DNA from: Streptomyces radicis
GTDB lineage: Bacteria > Actinomycetota > Actinomycetes > Streptomycetales > Streptomycetaceae
DNA: 64,000 bases
NCBI RefSeq assembly: GCF_003626575.1
Contig: NZ_RBDY01000035.1
Coordinates: 1-64,000 of the forward strand
Direction: 5' to 3'
Shown here: one piece after another, positions 31,964 to 40,199 of the stretch
How positions within the stretch are numbered: the first letter of the stretch is position 1
Layout of the letters: each line of letters opens with the position of its first letter
The notes under the pieces: generated by a model
Database searches by the model: none
Told to the model about the DNA's origin: nothing
Seen by the model: only the letters and a program-made list of their open reading frames with translations
Position numbers and translations under genes: made by a program

Positions 31964-33015
31964 CCCGCCCCGTCCTTGCCCTCACCCTCGGCGACCCCGC
32001 CGGGATCGGCCCCGAGATCACCGCCCGCACCCTGGCCGCCGTCGCCGGGGAGGACGGGCACCACGGCGTGGCCGTCGGCGACGCCGAGGCGCTGCGCCGC
32101 GGAGCCAGGGCGGCGGGCGTGGACGCCGAGGTGCGCGTTCTCGGCGACTTCACCGCCGAGCCCGCGGGCCCGGGCACGATCGACATCGTCGACACCGGCG
32201 AACTCGGCCGCGACCTCCCCGACTTCGGCACCGTCGACGCCCGCGGCGGCCGCGCCGCCGTCACCGCCATCGAGGTCGCCACCCGGGCCGCGCTCGACGG
32301 CGCGGTCGCGGGCGTGGTCACCGGGCCGATCAACAAGGAGGCGATCTGGCAGGCGGGTTCGAAGCACCTCGGGCACACCGAGATGCTGGGTGAGCTGACC
32401 GGGGTCACCCGCCAGGACACGATGTTCGTCGTCCGCAACACCGCCGTCGAGGGCCACCAGCTGCGAATCTTCTTCACCACGCGGCATGTGTCGCTGCGCA
32501 GGGCGCTCGACCTCATCACCCGGGAGAACGTGGCGCGTTCCATCCGCGACGCCGCCACCGCCCTGCGTGTCTTCGGTACCCCCGCCCCGCGCCTTGCCGT
32601 CGCCGCGCTCAACCCCCACGGCGGCGAGAACGGCGCGTTCGGCGACGAGGAGATCCAGCACATCGGCCCGGCCTGCGAGGACGCGCGCGCCGAAGGGCTC
32701 GACGTCACCGGGCCCGTGCCCGCCGACTCGGTCTTCCACCAGGGCCTCACAGGGCGTTTCGACGGCGTGCTCTCCCACTTCCACGACCAGGGCCACATCC
32801 CCGCCAAGACCTACGACTTCGACGGCACGATCTCCGTCACCGTCGGCCTGCCGATCCTGCGCACCTCCGTGGACCACGGCACAGCGTTCGACATCGCGGG
32901 CACCGGGCGCGCCGACCACGGAACGATGCTGTCGGCCTACCGCGCCGCCGTCGACCACGTCCCGTCGGTGCCGCTCATCCGCCGCACCTACGCGCCCTCG
33001 GGGGACGCGCGTTGA
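31960..33015 (+). CDS. pdxA2: PdxA2-type 4-phospho-D-threonate dehydrogenase
   Basis: The 351-residue protein has LALTLGDPAGIGPEI at the N-terminus, VVTGPINKEAIWQAG at about 108-122, GHTEML, and SHFHDQGHIPAKTYDFDG near 283-300, all PdxA-family active-site text; conserved histidines bind the divalent metal. Vitamin-B6 PdxA and the catabolic PdxA2 are similar, but the neighbours (GntP permease, DUF1537 kinase, DeoR regulator) argue for the catabolic enzyme, which oxidises 4-phospho-threonate or erythronate with NAD+ and decarboxylates it. It overlaps both neighbours by 4 bp, so translation of the operon is coupled. Confidence 0.88.
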   Translation: MTRPVLALTLGDPAGIGPEITARTLAAVAGEDGHHGVAVGDAEALRRGARAAGVDAEVRVLGDFTAEPAGPGTIDIVDTGELGRDLPDFGTVDARGGRAAVTAIEVATRAALDGAVAGVVTGPINKEAIWQAGSKHLGHTEMLGELTGVTRQDTMFVVRNTAVEGHQLRIFFTTRHVSLRRALDLITRENVARSIRDAATALRVFGTPAPRLAVAALNPHGGENGAFGDEEIQHIGPACEDARAEGLDVTGPVPADSVFHQGLTGRFDGVLSHFHDQGHIPAKTYDFDGTISVTVGLPILRTSVDHGTAFDIAGTGRADHGTMLSAYRAAVDHVPSVPLIRRTYAPSGDAR

Positions 33016-33842
33016 CGTCGGTCAGGCGGTCCACCAGGGAGCGGCACGACGCGCTGCTGCGGCTGCTGCGCGACGGGGTGACCCGCGTCGAGGAGCTGGC
33101 CGAGGCGCTCGGCGTCTCGCCGTCCACCGTCCGGCGCGACCTGGGGCGGCTCTCGGGCGACCGCAAGATCGCACGGACCTACGGCGGGGCCGTGGTGCCC
33201 GAGGCGTTCACCGAGCGGCCCGTGGGGGAGAGCGCGCTGCTGCGACGCGCGGCCAAGGCCGACATCGCCGCGGCGGCACGGGAGTTGCTGCCCGCCTCAG
33301 GGGCGGTGTTCGTCGACGCGGGAACGACGTGTGCCGCCCTGGCCCGGCACCTGGCCGACACCCGGGGCACCGGCCCCGTGGTGACCCGGGGTCTTGAGAC
33401 GGCCATGGCCCTGGCCGGGGCGGTGGACCGCGACGTGGTGATCCTGGGCGGACTGATCCGCCCGCTGAGCCATGGGCTGGTCGGGCCGCTGACCGAACTG
33501 GCCCTGGAACGACTGTCGTTCGAGGTGGCGTTCCTCGGTGCCGACGCCGTGGACCCGGCCCGTGGCATCGGCGAGCCGACGCTCGAGGAGACGGCCGTGA
33601 AGGAGCGGATCGCCGCGCGGGCCCGGCGCGTCGTGGTGCTCGCCGACTCCACCAAGCTGCTGCTCCCCGACGCCCCCGCCTGGACCCGTTTCGCCGGTGA
33701 ATGGACCCTGATCACCGACGCGGAGGCCCCCCTCGACCTCGACCCCCGCTGCGCGGCGGAGGGCGTCACCCTGGTCCGCGCCCGGGCGGGGGGCGCGGAC
33801 CAGTTGGCTCACGGCGTCAGCGGCCCGGGAGGCCGTCGATGA
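33012..33842 (+). CDS. DeoR-family transcriptional regulator
   Basis: The 276-residue protein starts at TTG 33012, overlapping the pdxA2 stop. Its N-terminus holds the DeoR HTH (RHDALLRLLRDGVTRVEELAEAL and VSPSTVRRDLGRLSGDRKI), followed by RTYGGAVVPE. The C-terminal sensor domain has VFVDAGTTCAALARHL, VVTRGLE, VVILGGLIRP and GADAVDPARGIGEPTLEETAVKER, the sugar-phosphate-binding pattern. It is probably the local repressor of the acid-sugar operon, responding to a phosphorylated intermediate. Its end overlaps the converging DUF397 gene by 26 bp. Confidence 0.92.
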   Translation: MTSVRRSTRERHDALLRLLRDGVTRVEELAEALGVSPSTVRRDLGRLSGDRKIARTYGGAVVPEAFTERPVGESALLRRAAKADIAAAARELLPASGAVFVDAGTTCAALARHLADTRGTGPVVTRGLETAMALAGAVDRDVVILGGLIRPLSHGLVGPLTELALERLSFEVAFLGADAVDPARGIGEPTLEETAVKERIAARARRVVVLADSTKLLLPDAPAWTRFAGEWTLITDAEAPLDLDPRCAAEGVTLVRARAGGADQLAHGVSGPGGRR

Positions 33843-34047
33843 AGTAGGCCCAACTCGTCGGTGAGACCAGGAGGGCCGGGCCGTTGGCCCTCTTGGAGTC
33901 GCGGACGGCGACGGCACGGTGGTCGGTGTGGGTCAAGTCGGCCGTCTCGACGCAGTTGTTGCCTGATCCAGTGCTGTACGAGGACTTGTACCAGTCGGCA
34001 GCGTCGGCGAGTTCGGAGGCCAGGAGTGGGCGGGTGTCGTGGGTCAA
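33817..34047 (-). CDS. DUF397 protein
   Basis: The 76-residue protein has the DUF397 core ADWYKSSYSTGSGNNCVETAD, VAVRDSKRANGPALLVSPTSW and AYFIDGLPGR. I start at TTG 34047, which overlaps the stop of the upstream DUF5753 gene as TTGA. DUF397 genes nearly always follow an XRE-DUF5753 regulator in Streptomyces and often act as its partner in development or antibiotic control (BldB/WhiJ-like pairs). The partner here has lost its DNA-binding half, so this protein may be without its usual function. Its last 26 bp overlap the DeoR gene. Confidence 0.88.
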   Translation of the reverse strand: MTHDTRPLLASELADAADWYKSSYSTGSGNNCVETADLTHTDHRAVAVRDSKRANGPALLVSPTSWAYFIDGLPGR

Positions 34048-34835
34048 TCCGTGATCTCTCGCGATAGTCGTTGCAGGAGCTTCGGGGTGTCCTCGGGCGG
34101 CAGTGACGACGCCACCATGGCGCTGAACTTCCGCGTGAACTGCGCGACCTCCTGAGGTGTGTCGGAGACCGACGAAGCGCCCCACGCGTTGTCGACCTGG
34201 ACGGTCGTCGGCAGCGGGTCATCGAGGTACAGGATGCTGAAGTTGTGCACCTGGAGGTACCCCCGCACGGACTGCGGGAGCACCTGCACGGTCACATGGT
34301 CCAGCATGGCAAGCCTAGTGATTTCCTCATACTGCTCGCGCATGATTTCGTCGCCGCCGACGATGTAGCGAAGGGCTGGCTCGTAGAGGATCACCCAGAG
34401 CCTCAGCGGGTCGTCCTCGTCAAGGAGGGACTCCTTGCGCTTCATCCTGAGTTGGACGCCGTTCTCGATGAAGGCGTTCGTCGTGTCGTCTATGGGCTTG
34501 GCGATCTCGTAGAGGGCCCGCGCGTACGCCTCGGTCTGGAGCAGGCCCAGGACGAGGCACGGGTGGAAAGCCTGGATCGACCGGGCGGCGGACTCGATGC
34601 CGACGAACCGTGGCATCCCCGACGACATGGATCCCTTGTACTGCGTCCACCACTCCCGGCTCGACGCCTCGCGTTGGATGGCGAGCAGTCGATCCACCTC
34701 GTCGTCCACCGCCCCGTACCGGGCGAGCAGCTCGCGCAGATCCCCGGCGTTGCGGAGATCTTGAAGCCCCGTCTCGACTCGGTAGACGCCGAACTCCGGC
34801 CATGAGTGCGGAACCCGCGGGTCATTCCGTCCCGC
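34044..34835 (-). pseudogene. XRE-DUF5753 regulator lacking most of its N-terminal HTH
   Basis: The open frame holds a complete DUF5753 domain: LLAIQREASSREWWTQYKGS, ARSIQAFHPCLVLGLLQTEAYARAL, and WVILYEPALRYIVGG, with the usual end near SREITD. Upstream in the same frame only VYRVETGLQDLRNAGDLRELLARYG remains, which corresponds to the last helices of the HTH domain (normally SxxSRIETG...). The ~30 residues before it, with the recognition helix, are replaced by unrelated codons (NDPRVPHSWPEFG) leading straight back to the stop of the neighbouring glycoamylase-like gene. A GTG at 34709 could still start a DUF5753-only protein. The truncation makes DNA binding unlikely. Confidence 0.7.
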
Positions 34836-36341
34836 TCACGCGATGCCGAAGTCCTCACGCGCCAGCACGGGACGCAGCCTGCGCGCGAACCGCCCGGTGC
34901 GGAACGGCCGTTGGAGCAGCCCGGGGCGGAGCACCTGTGCCAGCGCCGCCGCCGTCATGCCCTGGTCGAGCGACAGCATCGCGTCGCTGACCCGCCCCGT
35001 GCGGACATTCACGGAGTCGCGGAATCCCATGCCCTCCTCATAGAGGTCGAAGTCGCGCGCGAGCCGCCGCAGATTCTCGAACGCGTCCCGCGCCCCGAAC
35101 GGCAGGGCGAGGAACGACGCGTGCGGCGTCGCCACCCCGTTGGTCCACGCCGAAGGATCCGGCAGCTCCTCGCCATGGGGCACATAGGTGCGGTCGGTGT
35201 TGGAGCAGTACCCGGTCGGCGACATGCCGAGCCACTGCACGCCGTACTCCTGATAGCCGCCCTCGGGCACGTTGCACGGCGAGAACCCCCAGTACCCGTA
35301 CTCCGCGTCGAGCAGCCCGTGGTCGCGGTGACCGAGCACGACACGCCGGTGGTTGAGCCGCCACGACCGCGGCGACCACTCCGCGTCCGGCACGAACAGC
35401 GGCGGCATCAGCGCCTCGAACATCGAACCGCCCCAGCCCGGCACGACCTTGCGGCCCCGGTAGACATAGTGACCGCGGAACGTCCGCACCCCGTCCACCG
35501 TCACCCACTCACCCGTCGGCGGCATCTCCTGCTCCACGCCAGGGGCCTGGGTGCGCATCATGTGCCAGTAGTGGTCGCTCGGTACGGTGCCGTCGCCGAT
35601 CCCCAGATAACTGGCGATGCGCGTCTCGGAGTTGAGCGCGCCATAGAACGAAGGCGCGAGCCTTCCCTCCGCCACCTGGAAGCCCGTGTGCATGTGCCCG
35701 GGGCGCGCCACCGGCTCTTCGGGGTCGAACGGCGCGTAGAAGAAGGACCAGTCAACGCCCGCCCGCAGCGCCCTGATCCGGTCCCTCAGCGCCGGGTCGG
35801 CCGGGTCCGCCGCGTCCTCGGCGATCCGCAGGCCCACGTCGAGCCAGCCGTTGTCCACCGTGGACAGCAGGTGCGCCACCGGGTCGCCCGACCCCGGCCA
35901 CTCGTCCAGCACCTCGCCCGTGAACGTGTTGTACCAGTTGAACCAGAACCCATGCAGCCGCTCCATCCGCTCGATGGTCGCCACGGTGGCCGACAGGCGC
36001 CGCAGCATCTCCTCCTCCCCGATCACCCCGAGCCCGGCGGCGGCCACCGTGGACCACAGCCAGCAGCCGATGTTGGTCACCGAGGTGTTCTCCGACCGCG
36101 TCGGCCGCTCGCCCGAGAGCGTCAGGGCGTCACAGGGCAGCCCGCTGTCGGCCACCATGGCCTCGAGCGAGCGGTAGGTGTCCGCGAACCAGCCGCGCAG
36201 CTGATCCTCAACACCCCGCCCGGCAGGGCGCGTTGCCACCCCGCCCGGTCTCGCGGCGGAAGACGCGGACGCGGGCGGTGCGGCCAGGGCGACGGCGCCC
36301 GACGTGGCGGCCGAGACGGTCAGAAAGGTGCGGCGTTTCAT
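34836..36341 (-). CDS. Tat-exported glycoamylase-like domain protein (PF10091 type)
   Basis: The 501-residue protein starts with a twin-arginine signal, MKRRTFLTVSAATSGAVALA, cleaved after about residue 27. The rest is an (alpha/alpha)6-type glycosidase with the glycoamylase-like text GWGGSMFEALMPPLFVPDAEW, SWRLNHRR, EYGYWGFSPCNVP and SWTNGVATPHASFLALPF-like segments. Families with this domain (GH144 and relatives) attack beta-1,2-glucans or similar polymers. It is the last gene in a transcript with the GH39 gene 72 bp upstream, and the operator before GH39 places both in the LacI regulon of this locus. A secreted polysaccharide-degrading role fits; the substrate is not proved. Confidence 0.85.
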   Translation of the reverse strand: MKRRTFLTVSAATSGAVALAAPPASASSAARPGGVATRPAGRGVEDQLRGWFADTYRSLEAMVADSGLPCDALTLSGERPTRSENTSVTNIGCWLWSTVAAAGLGVIGEEEMLRRLSATVATIERMERLHGFWFNWYNTFTGEVLDEWPGSGDPVAHLLSTVDNGWLDVGLRIAEDAADPADPALRDRIRALRAGVDWSFFYAPFDPEEPVARPGHMHTGFQVAEGRLAPSFYGALNSETRIASYLGIGDGTVPSDHYWHMMRTQAPGVEQEMPPTGEWVTVDGVRTFRGHYVYRGRKVVPGWGGSMFEALMPPLFVPDAEWSPRSWRLNHRRVVLGHRDHGLLDAEYGYWGFSPCNVPEGGYQEYGVQWLGMSPTGYCSNTDRTYVPHGEELPDPSAWTNGVATPHASFLALPFGARDAFENLRRLARDFDLYEEGMGFRDSVNVRTGRVSDAMLSLDQGMTAAALAQVLRPGLLQRPFRTGRFARRLRPVLAREDFGIA

Positions 36342-36413
36342 CGTGCGGCTCCCAAGAGGACGAAGGGACGAAGGACTTCGGTGCGGGTGGCGCGACAGGT
36401 GCGAACGGGCGCC

Positions 36414-38291
36414 TCAGGACAGGCGCGTGAACGTGAGCGAACGGATCCCCGGCATCGGCAGGTCGACCGGCACGATGACGGAGCCGTCCGACTCCGCCAC
36501 CACGGCGGGCAGCCGCTCGGACGTCAACTCGTCGGCGGCGCGCAGCTTTTCCCACTGCTCACCGTCCGGCCACTCACCGCCGTCCAGGTCCCGCCACACC
36601 GCGTGGATGTCGCCGTGCCCCCGGTCCACGCGCCGGGAGGTGACGGCGTACCGCGCGCCGGGGGCCAGGCCCGAGACCACCACGTCGGCGATCCGGTCGA
36701 GCGCCCTGGCGCCCTCGATCTTGGACTGGTCGAGCGTGCCGTTCCACACCAGCGCCTCGACCGTCGCGCCATCGGGGGACCGGGTGGCCAACGCCTCCAC
36801 CAGGGCGTCGGCGCCGTCCCCGCCGACCAGGGCCGGGATGCGCCCGCCCACCCCGGCGAGCCGGGTGAGCAGCGCGAGCGCCCAGAAGCGCGGCTTGCGC
36901 AGATTCCCCACGGTCAGCAGCCCGAAGCCGCCGTGGAACAGCCGGGGCGGCCAGCCCAGCTCCTCGAAGTGGTCGGAGGCCACCCAGTAGGCCAGCGCGT
37001 CCGTCGATGAAAGGGCCGCCTTCATACCGCGCAGCACAAAGGGCGCCGCGAACGCCGAGTCGTTGACCCGGTGGAAGTGGGTCGGCGTCACCCCCCACTC
37101 GGTCCACAGGATCTCCGGCTCGGCCCGCCCCGTGGCCTCGGCGAACGACCGCGTCTGCGGCCTGAAGTCGAGCGGCGCGTTGCCATAGGTGTGGGTCGAG
37201 ACGAAGTCGATCGGCACGTCGAACGCCCGGCAGTGCTCGAGCAGCGGACCCACCCAGCCCGCGGCCGCCGACGCGGGGCCGCCCACCCTGATCCGCTCGT
37301 CCACGCCCTTGACCGCCCGCGCCGCCACCTCGTAGAGCCGGTGGTAGTCGGCCTGCGTCCCGGTCCAGAAGACCTCGAGGTTGGCCTCGTTCCACACCTC
37401 GAACTCCCACTCCGCCACCTCCTCCGCGCCATACCGCTCGCGCAGGTGGACGGTCACCGCCCGGCACAGCTCGCCCCAGCGCTCCCAGTCCGCGGGCACC
37501 GAGTTGATCGCCCCATATTGGAACACCGTCGAGCCAGGCTCCGCGGCCAGCTCACGCGGCATGAACGACAGCTCCACCACCGGCCTGAGCCCCAGCGCGA
37601 GCAGCCGGTCATACGTCACGTCGAGGCCGCCGAAGTCGAACGAGCCGTCCTCGCGCACCCGCACGTTCTCCGGCAGGAACGTGCCATGCGCCCGCACCGT
37701 GCGCACCCCGATCTCCTCGCGCACGATGCGCAGCGCCTCGGCGTACTCGGCGGCGACATCCGCGCCCCCGGGGCCCTCGCCGTCCCACCTCAGCAGCGAG
37801 AAGTGCTCGGCGCCGATCATCCGCCGCCAGACATCGGGGAGTTGGGCGGGATCGGCCGCCGCGTCCACCGCCACCCGCAGCCTCGGCGGCCCGCCAACCG
37901 GCTCCCCGGCCCGCCCGCTCACGGGCTCGGCCGACGGCTCGCCCGCGCCCCCGTCGGTCCATGTGGTGACCCGGTACCAGTAGGTGCGGCCCGGCTCGGT
38001 CATGGTGTCGGCGTACGGCGGATACGGCACCGCGAGGACATCGCCGCCCAGGTGGTCGAGCGGCTCGAACGGGCCCTCGCGCGAGTCGGAGCGCAGCACC
38101 AGGTAGCCCAGCGCCTCGGGCACCGGGTCCCAGCTCAGCAGCACATGCCCCACGCCGCCGCGCGCGACCACCCCGACCGGCGCGGGCAGCGAGGCCGTTC
38201 CGGCCAGCGGGGTGTCGCTGGGCCGCCCGATGCGCCGCTCCCAGTCGAGGCGTGCGGCGTGGGATTCCGTGGTCCTGGGGTCAACGGTCAT
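36414..38291 (-). CDS. GH39-family glycosidase with N-terminal Fn3 domain (cytoplasmic)
   Basis: The 625-residue protein lacks a signal peptide. Residues 35-125 form a fibronectin type III domain (VLLSWDPVPEALGYLVLRSD, YWYRVTTWTDGG). A (beta/alpha)8 glycosidase domain follows, with WEFEVWNEANLEVFW giving acid/base Glu302 and EILWTEWG giving nucleophile Glu398, as in beta-xylosidases and related GH39 enzymes. A C-terminal beta domain closes the protein. I start at ATG 38291; the longer frame to 38318 would start inside the LacI operator. With the binding-protein transporter upstream and a secreted PF10091 enzyme downstream, it probably cleaves the imported oligosaccharide. Confidence 0.9.
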   Translation of the reverse strand: MTVDPRTTESHAARLDWERRIGRPSDTPLAGTASLPAPVGVVARGGVGHVLLSWDPVPEALGYLVLRSDSREGPFEPLDHLGGDVLAVPYPPYADTMTEPGRTYWYRVTTWTDGGAGEPSAEPVSGRAGEPVGGPPRLRVAVDAAADPAQLPDVWRRMIGAEHFSLLRWDGEGPGGADVAAEYAEALRIVREEIGVRTVRAHGTFLPENVRVREDGSFDFGGLDVTYDRLLALGLRPVVELSFMPRELAAEPGSTVFQYGAINSVPADWERWGELCRAVTVHLRERYGAEEVAEWEFEVWNEANLEVFWTGTQADYHRLYEVAARAVKGVDERIRVGGPASAAAGWVGPLLEHCRAFDVPIDFVSTHTYGNAPLDFRPQTRSFAEATGRAEPEILWTEWGVTPTHFHRVNDSAFAAPFVLRGMKAALSSTDALAYWVASDHFEELGWPPRLFHGGFGLLTVGNLRKPRFWALALLTRLAGVGGRIPALVGGDGADALVEALATRSPDGATVEALVWNGTLDQSKIEGARALDRIADVVVSGLAPGARYAVTSRRVDRGHGDIHAVWRDLDGGEWPDGEQWEKLRAADELTSERLPAVVAESDGSVIVPVDLPMPGIRSLTFTRLS

Positions 38292-38307
38292 GGGCTCAAC
38301 CTCTCGG

Positions 38308-38322
38308 TGAATGCGCATACAT
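38308..38322. promoter_or_regulatory. LacI operator candidate 1, upstream of the GH39 gene
   Basis: TGAATGCGCATACAT is an imperfect palindrome centred on GCGC, 17 bp upstream of the GH39 ATG. The same pattern (TGWAWGCGCATWCAT) occurs before the binding-protein gene and before the lacI gene. The central CG pair is typical of LacI-family operators. Confidence 0.75.
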
Positions 38323-38370
38323 GAGGCGCGTGGGACGGCGGGGGGACGGGGGACAGGCGGGGTCGGCGCG

Positions 38371-39207
38371 CTACTTGAGCCCCGCGGTGGCGATGCCCTG
38401 GGTGAAGTACCGCTGGAGCGCGATGAACACGCCGAGCACCGGGAGCACCACGAGCAACGCCCCGGCCATCAGCATGCCGTTGGAGCCCGACGACGAGGTC
38501 GGGTCGATGGCGAACGTCGCGATGGCCACGGGGAGCGTGTACTTGTCGGGGTCGTTGGTGATGACCAGCGGCCACAGGAAGTTGTTCCACGAGCCGAGGA
38601 ACGTGAAGATCGCCAACGTCGCCAACGCGGGCTTGAGGAGCGGCATCACGATCCGCCAGAAGATGAACCACTCGCTCGCGCCGTCGATCCGCGCCGCCTC
38701 GAGCAGCTCGTCGGGGATCGACAGCATGAACTGCCGCATCAGGAACACCCCGAACGCCCCCGCGAGGAACGGAAGGATCAGCCCCGCGTAGGAGTTGAGC
38801 ATCTCCATCCGGCTGATCAGCACGAACTGCGGCAGGAGCAGCAGGTTCGCGGGCACCATCAGCCCGGCCAGCACCAGCCCGAACAGCGGCCTGCGCCCGA
38901 AGAATCGGAGCTTGGCCAGCGCGTAGCCGAACATCGAGCAGAACAGCAGGTTCCCCGCGGTCACAAACGTCGCGACCACCACCGAGTTCAAGAAGTACTG
39001 CGGCAGGTCGAGCACCGTGAACAGGTCGCGGAAGTGCTCGAGCGTCCACGTCATCGGCAGCCACACGGGCGGCCGCGCGGCCAGGTCCTCGGTCGTCTTG
39101 AACGCGGACAGCGCCATCCACAGGAAGGGCGCCGTCATCAGCAGCAACCCGAGCGAGAGCAGCCCGTGGGTGGCGCTCCGGCGAACGGTCTCGGCGCGGC
39201 GGCTCAT
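38371..39207 (-). CDS. Carbohydrate ABC transporter permease (MalG type)
   Basis: The 278-residue inner-membrane protein has six helices and the EAA loop EAARIDGASEWFIFWRIVMP at about residues 180-199, through which CUT1 permeases dock on an ATPase. GLILPFLAGAFGVFLMRQF and FLGSWNNFLWPLV are typical MalG text. It overlaps the MalF-type gene by ATGA. No ATP-binding subunit gene is in the locus; Streptomyces CUT1 systems commonly share the MsiK ATPase encoded elsewhere. Confidence 0.93.
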   Translation of the reverse strand: MSRRAETVRRSATHGLLSLGLLLMTAPFLWMALSAFKTTEDLAARPPVWLPMTWTLEHFRDLFTVLDLPQYFLNSVVVATFVTAGNLLFCSMFGYALAKLRFFGRRPLFGLVLAGLMVPANLLLLPQFVLISRMEMLNSYAGLILPFLAGAFGVFLMRQFMLSIPDELLEAARIDGASEWFIFWRIVMPLLKPALATLAIFTFLGSWNNFLWPLVITNDPDKYTLPVAIATFAIDPTSSSGSNGMLMAGALLVVLPVLGVFIALQRYFTQGIATAGLK

Positions 39208-40187
39208 CGTGTCTTGTCCCTCAGGAGGCGGAGCTGGAGCAGGGTGACGGCCATGATGATCGTCAGCAGGACATACGCCATGGCGCTCGCGTAGCCCATG
39301 TGGAAGAAGTCGAAGCCCTCCTTGTACATCAGCAGCGACACGGTCAGCGTGCTGTCGGCGGGCCCCCCGTCGGTCATCACGAACGGCTCCTCGAAGACGT
39401 TGAGATAGCCGATGGTCGTGATGACCGTGACATAGAGCAGGGTCGGCCGCAGCAGCGGCACGGTGATCCGGCGGAACTCCTGGAACGGGCCCGCGCCGTC
39501 CATCCGCGCCGCCTCGCGCACCTCGGTGGGGATCGACTGGAGCCCGGCCAGGAAGATCACCATCCCCATGCCGAGGTTCCGCCAGATCGCCATGGCGATC
39601 AGCGACGGCATCGCCAGCGCCTGCGAGCCGAGGAAGTCCGGTGAGGTGACGCCGACTTCGGACAGCACCCCGGAGATCAGCCCGTCATAGGGGTCGAGGA
39701 CGAAGCGCCACACCACCGCGACGGCGACGATCGTCGTCACCACGGGCGCGTAGAAGCCCACCCGGAAGAAGGTGCGCAGCCTGCCCACGCCGCGGTTGAG
39801 CAGCACCGCCACCACGAGCCCGGCAAGCACGGTCAGCGGGACCCCCACGCCGACGAAGTACAGGGTGTTGCCCAGGGCCGTGCGGAACTCGTCGTCCCGG
39901 GCCAACTCCCGGTAGTTCTCCAGGCCGATGAACTCCGCGCCCATCGGGTCGGTGATGTCCCGCAGCCCGAAGTCGGTGAAGCTCATCAGCAGCGTGGCCA
40001 CGATCGGCATCGCCATGAAGGTGGCGAACAGGATCAGATACGGCGAGGAGAACAGCCAACCCGCGAGGTGCTTCCTGGTCAGCCGCCCGCGCGCGGCGCC
40101 GGGGCGGTGGCCGGGCGGGGGCGTGGCCAGGCCGCCTGGGGCATGGGACTCGGTCGTCGTCATGGTCGTGGTGGGGGCGCTCGTCAT
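39204..40187 (-). CDS. Carbohydrate ABC transporter permease (MalF type)
   Basis: The 327-residue permease has an N-terminal cytosolic stretch of about 40 residues rich in Thr and Pro, six helices, and the EAA loop REAARMDGAGPFQEFRRITV around 222-241. SSPYLILFATFMAMPIVATLLMS and YAPVVTTIVAVAVVW are MalF-like. It lies between the binding-protein gene (12 bp upstream) and the MalG-type gene (4-bp overlap), so the three form one transcript. Confidence 0.93.
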   Translation of the reverse strand: MTSAPTTTMTTTESHAPGGLATPPPGHRPGAARGRLTRKHLAGWLFSSPYLILFATFMAMPIVATLLMSFTDFGLRDITDPMGAEFIGLENYRELARDDEFRTALGNTLYFVGVGVPLTVLAGLVVAVLLNRGVGRLRTFFRVGFYAPVVTTIVAVAVVWRFVLDPYDGLISGVLSEVGVTSPDFLGSQALAMPSLIAMAIWRNLGMGMVIFLAGLQSIPTEVREAARMDGAGPFQEFRRITVPLLRPTLLYVTVITTIGYLNVFEEPFVMTDGGPADSTLTVSLLMYKEGFDFFHMGYASAMAYVLLTIIMAVTLLQLRLLRDKTR

Positions 40188-40199
40188 CCGTCCGCGCCC

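Noticed and set aside
30511..32958. 815-codon minus-strand frame opposite the acid-sugar operon
   Set aside because: Shadow of two well-supported genes; no domain is visible.
36414..38318. Longer start for the GH39 gene at 38318
   Set aside because: That start codon lies inside the LacI operator; ATG 38291 is better placed.
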